A stretch of 64,000 bases of DNA, from NCBI GenBank assembly GCA_028551475.1, contig CM052356.1, positions 22,905,884-22,969,883 of the forward strand. Reading direction: 5' to 3'. Shown one piece after another: positions 51,272 to 63,655 of this stretch. Source of the stretch: Casuarina equisetifolia (taxonomy: Eukaryota > Streptophyta > Magnoliopsida > Fagales > Casuarinaceae). Each line of letters starts with the position of its first letter. Position 1 is the stretch's first letter. The notes beneath the pieces are model-generated. The model did not search any database and was not told the origin of the DNA. It was given only the letters and a program-made list of their open reading frames with translations. The position numbers and the translations under genes were made by a program.

Positions 51272-52035
51272 GGGATCTATTGAAGATGAACTGAGATGGG
51301 GGAGGCTGGCCTTAACTCATCTAGTCTGTGAAAGACTCAAAAGAATTCCTCCTTTATGGGAATGGAAGGGCTGTGAATTAGAAGGCTTATAATATAATGA
51401 TCAGCTGAGAGGGTAATCACATGTATGTGAAGGCTTGCCGAGGGCGGTGCATCAGGGAAAGAATGTACGATTAGTTTATTAGAGAGAAACCTCCATGGTT
51501 CAGAAAGTCTCGAACCTTGTTGGTTAAGTTAGTAAGAAAAACCGTGTGCCGACCCAAGAGTTTCCACAACATTGTGACTCAACAAAGTCTTGCTCTTTGG
51601 TTTAAATTTCCTATCTTAAACTCTATGATGTCATAAAACGTATAATAAATGCTGGAGATAATAAGTTTTTGACCAAATCAGGCTTCCATTCCCTATAACA
51701 AGAGGACGATAATGGATAAGAATTGTAGGATATTGGATAAGCATTGTAGATGAGGGATATGAAATCTACACATTAATGTTTCCGTGAAGTAATATGTAAA
51801 AGAAATAGATTAAAAAGGGATTTGCATCTCTGATCTACAAGTAAGGCTAATCCAAGATGCTCTATCGCCATTGATAGAGCTTGCATCATCGTTGTTCAAG
51901 CGATATATATATTTTATTCATACTAAAATCGTTTCATCTATTGCTGACTGGAGCCTCGAGGAAAGGATAAAATGTGGTAGGAGCACCATATCGTTGTTCT
52001 CGAGGAAAGGAAGTAGGGAAGGAAATGAATGCAAA

Positions 52036-52490
52036 AATAAAGAATTCGGCAATAGTTGTTAGAATGATAATGATGAATTCAATCAATTTTTATAATGAAT
52101 AGTTTCTATTTTTAATATTATAGATGATGGTTAGGGTCACAGCAATGATGAGGAATGCAAATAGGTAATCTAAAAACATGACACAAATAGCTCCTCCTTT
52201 TAAGGCCATAGTTATATTATATACCTTTCGTTAGCGTTTGTAACACTGTTGCAAGCACCATGGCCGTACCACCTTTGCGTCAACCTCAAGCACTTTTAAG
52301 CAAGATGTTTATCAGATAAAATATTAGAAATTTACGGGTGATTAGAATTTTGTGGATCAGGGATGATATGTGGGAACTAAAGGAAGAAAAATAAGGAATT
52401 TGACAATAGTTGTTAAAATGATGGTGATGATTCCAATTATTATAATGAATGGTGCCAACTTTTAAGATTAAAAATGTGGGTGATGGTGAT
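52036..52490 (+). repeat. Imperfect direct repeat, about 353 bp apart
   Basis: aataaagaattcggcaatagttgtt...ataatgaatagt at 52036 recurs as aataaggaatttgacaatagttgtt...ataatgaatggt at 52389. Confidence 0.7.
52279..52300 (-). promoter_or_regulatory. Shared upstream block of DUF506 copy 3
   Basis: gtcaacctcaagcacttttaag, about 913 bp upstream of the lost start of copy 3. The longest exact match is with copy 2. Confidence 0.5.
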
Positions 52491-53498
52491 GAAAATAATT
52501 ATAACAATTATATATTTATGGGTAAGTATAATAAACAAATAAATTACCAAATTTCTTACAAGAATAATTAAAATGTTGAAAAGTCAAAATTATTTCTATT
52601 TTTTTAATTATCTTAAAATATGCTTTTATGTTTTCAAATTTGATAGTTAGATCATTAGTTTTTTATTCAAGGTTTACACAATCAATAATTTATATACCAT
52701 GTGATTGATACATCATGTCATAATGACTAGCTTATGATTGTATATCAATGCATCCAATATACTATATGTATGTATATATGTATATTATTATCATCCATGT
52801 TAAACAAACATATAGTTAGGTACCTTTAGACTAGGAAAAAAAATACACAACTACTTTGGGATAATTTGATTGTCCTTTAAGAGATCAAGTTTTGTTGATG
52901 GTTGTGAGGACCATTTAAAAAATTTGAAGGTTATTTTACCTTTCTTAAATATTTATATGGATTTTTAGGGTGGTTAAGTGACCTTTTCAATTAAGGAAAT
53001 GATTTGAATATTCTCTTTATTTATGAGTGTTCTAACACCTCTTTTTTTCCCTTTTTCTTTTGGTTAGATTTTTCTTGAGAGGCCCCCTTGTAGGTGAAAT
53101 GACATGAAAGACCCTTTGGATTTAGACAAAACCCATGGGAATAATAAGAAAATAACCTAAAGTTTGATACAGTCTTCCAAATCCACATCCAATTTAAAGT
53201 CATGATAGATTATACCTTTTGTATTTAAATATAATTCTCAATGAACTCATTAATAATATTAAATAGCAACTTGATGTTACTCAACATAACTCCTCATCCA
53301 TGTAAGTGTAAGCTTTAGATTTAAAAATAACCTATAGGCTTTAGAATTAGATATAACTTGTTAGGATACTAAGAAGAGTCTACACAATATTTTAAATGTA
53401 TATTCAACTCCACATAACCTAATTATTATAATCAATAGAAAAACTGAGACCATAACAAAAATGTCATATTTGTTATAGAGTTTGTAGGATAAGAGAAT

Positions 53499-53763
53499 TG
53501 TAAGCAGTTGAGGCCAGTTGTCCCAACAAAACCCATAGGTAATGGTGAGAAGGGCACCCACATTTATAACGGTAGAAAGTCTTACCATCATTTACCGATG
53601 TGGGACTTATTTTTTCACACTCCCCCTCAGTCCAAACTCAATAAACCTTATCGGTTAGACTGTTCTCACACACATGTAAGGTGACTAGTGGCTCTGATAC
53701 CAGTAAACAGTTAGGCTCAGTTGTTTCACCAAAACCCATAGGCAATGGTGAGAGGGGCACTCA
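53499..53763 (-). mobile_element. TRIM-like miniature LTR retroelement, one end truncated
   Basis: One complete 121-bp terminal repeat (53499-53619) starts TGTGAAAAAATAAG and ends CTTACA on the minus strand. It is preceded by a purine tract (TGAGGGGGAG, 53620-53629). Only 82 bp further on comes a perfect initiator-Met PBS (TGGTATCAGAGCC, 53690-53702 on the minus strand), then about 60 bp of the second repeat before homology stops. LTR plus PBS plus PPT without coding room is the definition of a TRIM. Confidence 0.75.
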
Positions 53764-55477
53764 CACAAGAATGTGATCAAGACTTTATTTACGTTGTTTC
53801 AATCAACACATCCGATTGAAAGATCCGAAAACCTGGCCCACGCGCGGTGCTGGTAGATGTTTACTAGTTGTTGGGACTGGCAGGTAAATCCTGCGTTTGA
53901 TAAGGACAATAGTTTCCTCTAATCCGCAACCGACGTGGAACCCAGGGGTGTTCTAGTCCTGCCACGTACACAAGCTGGCGTGGAGAAAAAGTTTCCCTTT
54001 TTGCGGCCTCTTTCAATACAAAAACAAACAAAGTTAGCATCTTCTTAAACCCACAGCGCTTCTCTATCTGGCGCTCAAAGCCCTATTGAAAAACAACACC
54101 TGGACGGACCAACAGAAAGAACTACATCTCCTATAAGTGGAACCCACTTTTCGGCTGTGATCGACGGACTTAAGCCTGGATTGGAGAAAAGATAGAACTG
54201 ACGAGTGACGCTAGCCGTATTTTTTTGTAATAAAGGGACTGTGGTTTCCTACGTCGCGCTCCCTTCCCAACTGCCGAAGCGAAATTCGTTTACTTTTACC
54301 TTTCGCCCGAGACGGAAGTACAGTTATTCTCCCGGAAAAAAATATCATTCTCGATCTTCCGTTCATACTTTCTCAAGCACAGGTTCGAGCCTAAACCAAG
54401 CCTTGGATGTCGTCTCATGAAGCTTTCATAAAAAGTTTCCCTTTTTTTTTTTTAATTTGTTTCCAATTAGAGTACATAGGGTCATTCCTTGCTGCGTGAT
54501 TGGTGTTCTAGGGTTTTCGATTTTTTGCTTTTTGAATTTAGACTTATTCTCGAGAATGTGGTTTTTATTTGATTAGATGGATGAACTAACGTTGTTCGGG
54601 GATCAGATGTTTGGTTCGGAGAAAATAGAGGAAATATTTTTGACAGCTAAGTTTTTATTTCGTAATTTATTATGCTATGAGCTTCAGCCAAAAGGAAGGG
54701 AAAAAATTGAAGTTGAAACTGAAGTCAACAAGCTTGTTAAGTCAAGTGTATCAGCTTGAGTTCCGAGAGTTTAGAACGCTAGGAATTCATTCACAACTTT
54801 TCTTTCCTTTTTTTTTTTTTTCTTTTTTTTTTTTTCGTCTCTGCAACCAGAAATTTGCTGTTTCTTATTATTTATTATCTGACCTTGACGTATTTGGGTT
54901 CTTTTTTTCGGTGGAACATAATCACTGAACTTTGACAATTAATATCCGAACAATATTCTATATTTGTTGTTTGTTTGGTGGTATTACTGATAATGGCTTA
55001 TACTTTTCGTTAGGAAAGTGTCAGTATGAACTATCAGGATTTTTCGGTTTCTGTTACCCAATGGATTAACATGATATTCTACAGTTTTCTGGAGGTTTAT
55101 GTCCCCCCATATATATTTTGATTAATTGGTCTGTGTTTCAATGTAGGCTTCAGGATCCTGACCCTGGATACTTCTTTGCACTATTAGAAGCAAAAGTTTA
55201 ATTTGATTTAGGCAGAGTTGTTGTTTGCGATATACAACATTCTGTAGGTGCAATTGCAGCAGGCCAAAAGGCTGGATTTCCTCTGTTTACGTATGATTTT
55301 CTGTGAAGGAGTGGTTTCAGTCTACTTGGCATGAAGAAATACTTGAAAAAAGTATAAAAGTAAGGAGTAAAAGGACCGAGAAACATTTCAAGACACAATT
55401 TGAAATTTCAGCTGAAGTACTGCAACCACATTGTGTATATCGGCATATCAAGTAGAATTTATCTATAGTTCTGCTCA
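53764..55477 (+). promoter_or_regulatory. Upstream region and probable 5' leader of LAZ1H1
   Basis: A GC-richer stretch at about 53830-54420 may hold the promoter and a first non-coding exon. After a T-rich segment (54437-54460, 54807-54835), DNA up to the start codon is AT-rich. I could not fix a transcription start or a leader intron. Confidence 0.35.
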
Positions 55478-58400
55478 ATGGGATGGAGAGGGATCTTCTA
55501 TTCATTTTTCTTTTTTCTCACTTTCGTTGAGTCCTCCAGCAGATCAGGGAAAATGTGGTCGCTTACCCTTAGTGCTGAGTCAGCAACGTTCTTCAGCTGG
55601 CCTATCTTCACTGCAAGCATATTTGTAGCTGTTGCTGTGGTGCTCTCTATGTATCTTACCTTTGAGCATTTAGCTGCTTACAATCAACCGGAGGTTCTTT
55701 CATAGTCCCTCAGTTGTTTGCAATTTTTGTTTTTCTGTGATCTTTATTCATTTGGAACCATACCATACCAGTGCTCTCAATTTGCTTCTGTCTAATTTAA
55801 ATAACCTTGTGTTATCTTTGTGCCCTGCCTTGTTCCTCCTAATATTACTATTATTCTTGTTTTCCTTTTATATTATCATCTAGGGTTGACAGCTGTAAAT
55901 TTTGTTAATTTCAGGAGCAGAAGTTTCTAATTGGGCTCATTCTCATGGTCCCTGTTTATGCCCTAGAATCGGTATGGCAGATGATACTTATATGATTGTT
56001 CTCCCTTCATTTTGTTTGTTGTTTGCCATTTTTTCCCAATGTTCTTACAGTTTTTCCTATATCTTCACTCATATATGAATGTTTATCATGCTTTGGGATG
56101 CTGCAAAAACAGTGTTCATCCTCACTGCTTGCATAAAGCTCCCCCTTACTTTGTTGTCTGGTTTAAAAATTTACGAGTATGTTGATACTTGATGACCCTC
56201 GCACTGAGGAAATGCATCTATTCAGGTGTAATGTTGCCTTACTTTGTGGTTTGAAAAAAAAAAAAAAAGGAAAAGAGAAAGACAGATCTGACAAGTAAAA
56301 GACTAACTCTGGTAGGAGGCTGGTACAATAATGTCATGTGACATAGCAGCATTGAATAGCAGAAATGGTGAATAGTGGCAATCGGATGCTCTCTACTGCT
56401 TTTTGTTTAATAATGCTACGATGTTATTTCAGATAGAAGTAGTTTTCATCTGTGCTTGATACTTGGTAAAACTAGAATTGGATAAAGTTTTAAGAAGAAA
56501 AGAACATTTTTGGCATAGGGTGGAGGTTGTGACAAACATAAAATCTTTGATCTGTGTCCACATTTCTTGGGAAAAATTCAGCAACTAGAATATGTACCTA
56601 GCACACAATTTTTTATGAACCGATTTTACATTTTGGAAATCTGTTGCTGTTTGGATTGATTTCAATGTTGCATGTAACTGTGAACAATAGGGGACTTGGC
56701 TGCTTTTCTTTGGCTCAAGACCTTGGTGTGGCTTAAATGAGGTCACATGTAGGTAGGAAAGAAAATGGTGAAATCTTTTGAGACTCATGGAGCTTATTTT
56801 AAATTCAGCCTGTATATCTTGCTTTAACAATTTAGTAGGGGACCAATTTTTTTGTGCAACTTATTTTTCTTGGACAATATTGACATGATATGCTACTACA
56901 TCTGAGAAATATAGTATGATTTAAGAATCTTCACTATTCACATATTCACAATTGTGTTTGTGGTATCTGCACTGCACCGAAATTTAGCCTGTATAGCTGT
57001 GAAGTTTAGTAATTCCATGGTGGATTAATTGTTTGGCTGCAGTTTTTGTCACTTTTGAATTCAGATGCTGCATTCAACTGTGAAGTGATCCGGGACTGCT
57101 ATGAGGCTTTTGCATTGTATTGCTTCGAGAGATATCTGATTGCCTGCTTAGGTATGTTAATATTTTACTTTTTTGAGTGGTGGTAGTTGTCATCTAGTAA
57201 ATTTTCCACATCTGACAATGCAATCTGTGAGGCCTTTAACAGACTTGACTTCTGTTTTTCTGTTCATTTCCATTTCTCTTTGCCTTCTTAATAAGATTGA
57301 ATGTTTGCATGCATGCTTGTTTGTGGCTTAAGTTAATTGATAGATTGGGTGGTTGGATATTAATAGTATGACCACTGGATTGGTATTTATTTATTTACTC
57401 TCTTGACAAGAGTATTGCTGGCTGTAGGTGGTGAGGAAAGGACAATTGAGTTTATGGAAAGTCAGAGTGTAATGGACCCCAGCGAACCCCTTTTGAAAGA
57501 AACATACGCTTATGGAGTTGTAGAACATACTTTTCCTTTAAATTGCATCCTAAGAGATTGGTATCTTGGTCCTGACTTCTATAATGCGGTGAAAATTGGC
57601 ATTGTTCAATATGTATGTGCTAATTTTTTAATTAAAGATTATCGCTTTGATCTTTGTTTTTCATATTTCAGCCTGTTTTTGGTGCTTGTTGAACCATTAT
57701 TTCCAGATGATACTGAAGATGATCTGTGCATTGCTGGCAATGATTCTAGAAACTTTTGGGGTTTATGGGGAAGGGAAGTTTGAGTGGAGATACGGGTAAG
57801 ATATCCTTATTTACTTTTCACATTTTTTGACTAGTTTTATATTCATAAGACACATGCACACGGGCAGACAAGTACATTTACGTGCGCACTTATGCACATG
57901 CAAAGATGAACACATTCACGTGTCCTTTTGTAAGCACACAAATGACAGGTGTATATGCCTGTTTAGGATTACCAAACCTATTGGTCAAAAAATTCATTTG
58001 CTTGTGTTTGGTGATTGTATTGTAATGTTGCTTTTGCCACAATCCAAATGTCTTTCATTTGCTTGCAGCTATCCGTACTTGGCAGTTGTTCTTAATTTTA
58101 GTCAGACGTGGGCTCTGTATTGCCTCGTACAGTTCTACACCGTTATCAAGGATAAGTTACAACCAATTAAACCACTGGCAAAATTTCTGACTTTCAAATC
58201 AATTGTATTCCTGACATGGTGGCAAGGAATTGCTGTTGCATTTCTTTTCTCCATGGGAGTCTTTAAAGGATATCTGGCTCAGGAGCTGAAAACTCGTATA
58301 CAAGACTACATCATCTGTATAGAGGTACGTACTGGTTTAGTATTCAAGGCTGCTTAGACATTTGCATATGCGGCATACAGTAATTCAAATTCATCAATAC

Positions 58401-60613
58401 TAAAATGTACGTAAGTAAAGGATATTTCTTTGAAAATGAGCAGCGATGTTGTATGCCTTCTGTACATGAAGGCCAATAAGTTACCAACAAATTGTGCAAA
58501 TGTATGTAAAAATGATCTGGATATTGCCAATAGCGTTAGAGGTTACATTTATAAGAAAAGAAACAAAAAACCTGTTGTTGCTGTTTTATGTTCCTTTCAT
58601 TTGGTTATTGACATTCTTGTCCGATGGGTTCTGTAGGTAAGCACACAAAAGGCCCAGAATTAGTATCGTTGAAAATTTGACATATATAAGATTTTTAACT
58701 TATCGATAGAAGATTTGTGTGTGTGGCCTGAAGTGGGCTTGAAATAAGGTTATTGCAGGGGCACTAATGATAGTATTGAAGCAGACTAAATTTATCCACT
58801 AGTCTTGGGGGGGGGTGTTTTTAGACAATGGTTAGAAGCTCATGTCATGGTTTCAATCTAATAAAAATAACTTAGAAAGGATATCTCAAACTTAATTAAC
58901 ATTGAACGGAAGCTTAAAGTGTATCTCAGTTTATATCTTGATCACTTTCAAAATTTTCAGAAATTCCTTTAGATCCCTTCCGCCAATTTTTTTTTTCTCT
59001 CAACTGTGGAACCTAAAATTACATACCTTTGAAGTTGTATTAACATGAATGCAAAAGTTTTAGCTCTTGTTCAAAATTCCTTGTATAATAGGTTTTAGTA
59101 CATTTAGGGTAATTTGACTAACAAAAAAAAGAATTTCATTGATTTTGTATTGTAGTGACGGCTGTTGGGGTACTTTCTGTAGTATTTGTATCTATTGGAG
59201 ACGTGGGATTTTCCCCTGGATGTTGGAAATTAGTACTGACTAATTGTTGTTTTAAAATAGTGTACTTGCGCTCATCTCCCCAAATATTTTTCCCTTCTTT
59301 TTTTAATAGATTTATTTTATGGGAAATGTGTTCTTTTTTCCTTCTTTGATAACAAAGACTCGATTTAAAGCCCCTAAAAGTTATCTTAGTATACGACTGT
59401 CCCTGAATAGTGTGGACCACACCCCACAAAAAAAAAAAAAAAAAAGTTTTCAAAAGAAAGTGCCATTTGGAGTTTTATCTTAATTTAGTTGTGTAAGTTG
59501 AGATGAGATCTGGTGTATAACGAATCCTTCTGTAAGAAATTACAAAAGAATTTTTTTCTCCACAGATGTCAACTAAGGATTGGTTGACGAATCATGACCC
59601 AGTGACTGAATCTTGATATTCTTCTAGCTATTACATTTCATAATCCTGTGATATATTGGAATCTGATCATTTAATTGAAATAATATATGAAATGGGTGCA
59701 CTTGATGGCTTACTGGGTGTTGTACAAGCATTGAATGGGCCTCAATTCTTTTTGTGATTTCTCATGCTGAAGAAACTAGAAAAAAAATCTATTTTGCAAG
59801 CAGATCTTTGTTTACAAAGTAATCTATGATGTATGATGTTGTTCTTCAAATATCATGCTAATTATGTCCCATTATATAAAGCTATCTTGTTGTTAGTCAT
59901 GACAAGATGCATCGACCTTTCATTTAATAATGTGGGAAGTTGAAGGATCTATACATGCAAGGCTTCTGATTTCAAAATTGCCAAATAGATGGGTATTGCT
60001 GCCGTGGTGCACCTGTATGTCTTCCCAGCAGTGCCTTACAAACGCGGTGAAAGATGTGTTCGTAATGTAGCTGTGATGACCGACTATGCATCATTAGGAT
60101 CACCCCTCGATCCAGAGGAGGTTCAGGACTGTGAAAGATCAACTAGAGTGCGCCTGGCACGGCACGATGATCGAGAAAAACGCTTGAATTTCCCTCAGAG
60201 TGTTCGTGATGTGGTCCTAGGAAGCAGTGAAATTGTAAGATTATGTAATTTTTCATGCTGGTTATTACTTTGTTTCTCCACCTTCGTTTGCTGAACTGGT
60301 TCATTTGCTCTTCCAGATCGTTGATGACATGAAATATACGGTATCACACGTCGTGGAACCAGTGGAAAGAGGAATTGCTAAGATGAATAAAACCTTCCAG
60401 GAGATATCTGAAAATGTGAAGCGCTATGAGGAGCAGAGGAGGAGCGCTAAGGATGATAGTTATCTTATCCCCATGAACTCATGGAAAGGGGAATTCTCGG
60501 AAGTTCACGACAATCTTGGTGAAGGAAGTGTGAGTGACAGTGGTTTGTCCAGTGGGAAAAGACAGCCTCCCCAATCCAAATCTTCTTTAGATCGAGTGAA
60601 AGCAGGCAGATAA
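55478..60613 (+). CDS. LAZ1H1: Protein LAZ1 homolog 1 (DUF300, organic solute transporter alpha-like)
   Basis: Eight coding exons: 55478-55693, 55915-55971, 57043-57151, 57428-57612, 57707-57795, 58069-58324, 59989-60234, 60317-60613, all in phase, 1455 bp, 484 aa, the same length as I recall for Arabidopsis LAZ1H1 (At1g77220). It has an N-terminal hydrophobic segment, then several membrane spans. The conserved L-F/T-F-E-H-L-A-A-Y-N-Q-P-E, C-Y-E-A-F-A-L-Y-C-F-E-R-Y-L, T-W-W-Q-G and F-P-Q-S-V-R-D-V-V-L motifs are present, followed by a polar C-terminal tail from about residue 385 with a coiled-coil-like stretch. In Arabidopsis LAZ1 and LAZ1H1 are tonoplast proteins that affect vacuole integrity, brassinosteroid receptor traffic and, for LAZ1, cell death. 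I chose the ATG at 55478 over the in-frame one at 55553 because it supplies the N-terminal hydrophobic segment that the family has. No damage is seen. Confidence 0.95.
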
Positions 60614-61420
60614 TGTTGACAGCTATTTCTCATGTAAATACACCGAAAAGCTCAAATTCAGCTGTGCGTGTTGCGGCGTGATTTTTGGATGCCGTGGATG
60701 GAGAGCCGTTGGCTTGTGGAGGCTACCTTCAATGGAGTGGTGACTGCGTTAGAGAATCAAGGGGGATAGGCATATTAATAAACCGGGACACGATGCTGGC
60801 TGCTTGATCACGCATTTATTCATCAAGTACCTTAACTATTGCACCTTTCTCACTCTTTCGACTCAACTCTCACAATGAACTGTTGATACTAATTCCAACA
60901 AAATGAATGACTTGAGCATAGATACGTCAGGAAAGTGGCGTTCATGCAAAAGTTCCATCAACTTGTTATCGCGTCTCAGGGGTTTTATTACAATTTGGAA
61001 GTCATTAGACCTTGCCCAAAACAAGCTAATTCAAAGACTTGCTAAACTGTCTTTGCTAATAGCTTGGCCAAAAATTGGCAAACAAAGAGATAAGAACATT
61101 ATATTGTTAGACGTTCTCTGTTAACATATTTCGGATTTGTGCTCTATGCTGATCAGAGCCCTTCGCGTGCATCTTTGGAAGCCTCACTTACAAAGAAAAA
61201 GGGTACTCGACCTTTCTCTTTTCATTTTAGGAAATAAAATTTATGCTGAATGGAGTAATTTCATGCGAGATGGATGAAGATTCAAAAACAGAAACGGGAA
61301 AAAATAAAAAAAAATAAAAAAAGAAAAGAAAAGAAAAGAAAAGCAACAAGGAAAGGGTAATACTGACCTTTTGCACACAAATAGGACGGTTAAAAAGTCA
61401 TTTTCCGTCTCGAAGGAGAA
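60614..61420. other. LAZ1H1: LAZ1H1 3' flank
   Basis: Includes the 3' UTR; a poly(A) signal-like aataaa-type word was not singled out. No gene is seen to 61420. An A-rich run, (aaaag)n-like, lies at about 61307-61343. Confidence 0.5.
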
Positions 61421-61500
61421 TTAGGGTTTTGAGCTCTTTATCGCTTTCTTGCCACTCGGCCCTATATATGTAATGGAGCAACCTCGTCTGTTTTTCTCAA
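61421..61500 (+). promoter_or_regulatory. Telo-box plus TATA promoter-like segment
   Basis: ttagggttt (61421-61429, the reverse of the AAACCCTAA telo-box) is followed 35 bp later by ctatatatgtaa (61462-61473) and then a pyrimidine-rich leader. Telo-boxes with TATA boxes are typical of plant ribosomal-protein and snoRNA-cluster promoters. No long open frame follows. Confidence 0.5.
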
Positions 61501-61637
61501 CCTCTCCCTCGGTATGGTTATCGGTACAAGCTCTTGCCCTCTTTCTCTCATTTTCTCTCTCTACCTCTCTGTGTTTTTTTCGTTAGGGATTCCGTAGTTT
61601 ATAAACTCATGTGAAGGAGGGATTACGGTTACAGACT

Positions 61638-61742
61638 GGGGGCACTGATGAGGAATAGAGAAAGTCATGCACCACTCTTAGATGATTTTTACAAATCAAT
61701 CTGTGCTGATAAATTTCTCATACCCATAGATCTCTGAGCTCC
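61638..61742 (+). ncRNA. Candidate C/D-box snoRNA 1
   Basis: A C-box-like CTGATGA (61645-61651) and a D box CTGA (61734-61737) are enclosed by a short terminal stem, GGGGC with GCTCC (61739-side bases 61738-61742; one G-U pair). An internal CTGA near 61714 could be D'. Length is about 105 nt. The C box deviates from RTGATGA at its first base. The guide target in rRNA was not identified. Confidence 0.35.
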
Positions 61743-61966
61743 AATCTTTACTTTTATTTGTCTCCTTTATTTTTCCCCTTTTTTGTTATTCTCTTTCTGT
61801 GGTAATTCTTTGCCCCCCTTTTTATCCAAATACTTACCACGTTTTCTTAGTGATAATTAGGCAATGCTATAGTCTCAAAATTTTTAGATCATTGTCAGGT
61901 AATTTGGCGCTTGATTTTTTGAGTTTCTAATTGTGATTTATAACCATGTGAAAGAAACAACAGAAA

Positions 61967-62058
61967 GGATCCAAATGATGGGGTCTTGATCAAAAGACCT
62001 AACCATGATGCGGACCTATACTCATTGGTGAGGATAAAAATTGGTCTCTGATGGCTCC
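61967..62058 (+). ncRNA. Candidate C/D-box snoRNA 2
   Basis: The terminal stem ggatcca (61967-61973) pairs with tggctcc (62052-62058) at six of seven positions. A C-box-like ATGATGG (61975-61981) lies just inside the left arm and CTGA (62048-62051) just inside the right. A second ATGATG (62006) and GTGAGGA (about 62029) are possible C'. Length is 92 nt. No rRNA target was assigned. Confidence 0.4.
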
Positions 62059-62487
62059 TTTCTTTTAATTCTAATCATTGTTTTTAAGCCCCCCATGGAG
62101 TATATCCATTTTAATCTCTCTTTTTTCGCATTTAATTCGGACTTTTGCCCTGAATACAATCGCAGTTTGAAAGGAAGAGAAATGGGTGTACAAGTTCGTC
62201 TGGATTTATTCATTTTTGTTCTCCCTCTTTCAATCTTCCCTCTTGCAGACTTGTTTTGTGCGGAGCACAATCCATCTCTGTTTTGAGGGCTGCTCATCCA
62301 ATGATCTTTCGCACTCTGCTAATGTAAAGGGAGCACGACACTGGCATTCTTCTTGCATATTGAACTTTCAAGCCCTTGTTTGGAGCACGACATGCCTTGC
62401 CAAGAGGCACTTACTTTTCTCAGAGCATAAACGATTGCACGACTGTCAAATTAGGCTGTTGATATAATAGCCAAAATAAAACCTTTT
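62059..62487. other. Region after the snoRNA candidates
   Basis: Several short open frames without recognisable similarity. No convincing further C/D pair. Confidence 0.4.
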
Positions 62488-62572
62488 AGTATGGATTGTC
62501 TAAGATAAGTGTTAAAATCTAGAGTATGGATTGTCAAAGATAAGTGTTAAAATCTATAGTATGGATTGTATG
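62488..62572 (+). repeat. 35-bp tandem repeat, about 2.4 copies
   Basis: The unit agtatggattgtctaagata... repeats at 62488, 62523 and partly at 62558, with a ct-to-ca change between copies 1 and 2. Confidence 0.92.
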
Positions 62573-63655
62573 GTCATCCTGAGACATACATTGGTAACCC
62601 ACTTAAACCTAGTTTTGAAAATAATTTTAAACAATTCTTAAAAGTTTTGATTAACCGTTTGTTTAGGGAATAGTGTCAAATGTAACTTTTCTGATCCAAA
62701 AAATTAGTTAGGCTTATAATTATGATTGATTAAGTCTCTTTGTTCACCTTCATTTGGTTTAAAGTAAGATTGCATCAATAAAAGAAGAACAGGGATTGCA
62801 AGAGGGGAGAGGCATATAACAAGAACAACCTCCAATTCATTCATTAATCAAAAGATTCTTACAAAATTTTTATGTTCTTTTATCTATACACAATATTCAG
62901 ACTTGGGTTAACACTACCTAACCAATTCCATAGAGGGGGTGGAGCGCCTGGCTCAGTGGTATTCTTTGTGAGCCAAACCATAATTGACGGTAGTAGTGTT
63001 AGTGGACTTTGCCATTCTTAGAGAGGTTTGCTGGACGCGTGTGGGTCATACTAGATAGCCTCATTTGCTATGGTGCGATAAGGGCGTTGCACAGATAGGG
63101 TGTTATGGATTGACAAAAAAGGGTGTCCGAGCTAGCCTCAAGTGACTAGTGAAACTAACCATTATCCATCTAGATGCCTGCCTAGAAGGAACCTAGACAC
63201 GCACATCCTTGAGAAACTCGAATGTATGCACCCTAGAGATTGGATGTGTGTCTTGAGGGATCTGGATGTGTCTAGGTGTGGAGGACAACTCAAAGGGAAG
63301 ACTAGATGAGACGGAAGCCCATCCCATGCGTGCATGCCTTGAACTCATTGACCCCTATGTAAAATTAACTAGCTGTTAGGAGGAGTGACTCTTTGAGACC
63401 AACTAGCCATTGGATAAAGGGGAGGGACTAGTATTAAAGGACTCCTTATGGGTGGAGTCTCGCCGGTTGGATCTTTTGAGAGGGCTTTCCTTGGTGTCTA
63501 CTGTCCACGTACGCTCACTTGTTGGAATGAGAAATACTACTCTTTGTTATTATTTCTTGTCTTTCTAACTTCCCTTTCCAAACACTTGTTCGAATGAATT
63601 AGCTCTAAAAAATAAGCAAATTGCTGCACGGTCTTCTCCAAGGCCATCACCTTTG
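62573..63655. other. Non-coding, probably retroelement-derived stretch
   Basis: The run at 62760-62960 shares the phrase gggttaacactacctaaccaat with 43390-43415. The part at 63340-63530 has an LTR-like look (ttaggaggagtgactc, aaaggggaggg). No coding domain was recognised. Confidence 0.35.

Larger units (their letters stand above)
51272..53498. other. Upstream region of DUF506 copy 3
   Basis: AT-rich, no gene. It contains the shared block at 52279-52300 and an imperfect direct repeat (52036-52140 and 52389-52490), and is related to the 610-bp unit upstream of copy 2. Confidence 0.45.

Noticed and set aside
54375..54400. ggttcgagcc as the T-loop of a tRNA
   Set aside because: No acceptor stem, anticodon arm or B/A box spacing could be built around it.
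55553..55555. In-frame ATG as the LAZ1H1 start
   Set aside because: It would remove the N-terminal hydrophobic segment present in family members; the ATG at 55478 was preferred.
62488..62572. CRISPR-like array
   Set aside because: The 35-bp units abut without spacers, and the genome is eukaryotic.
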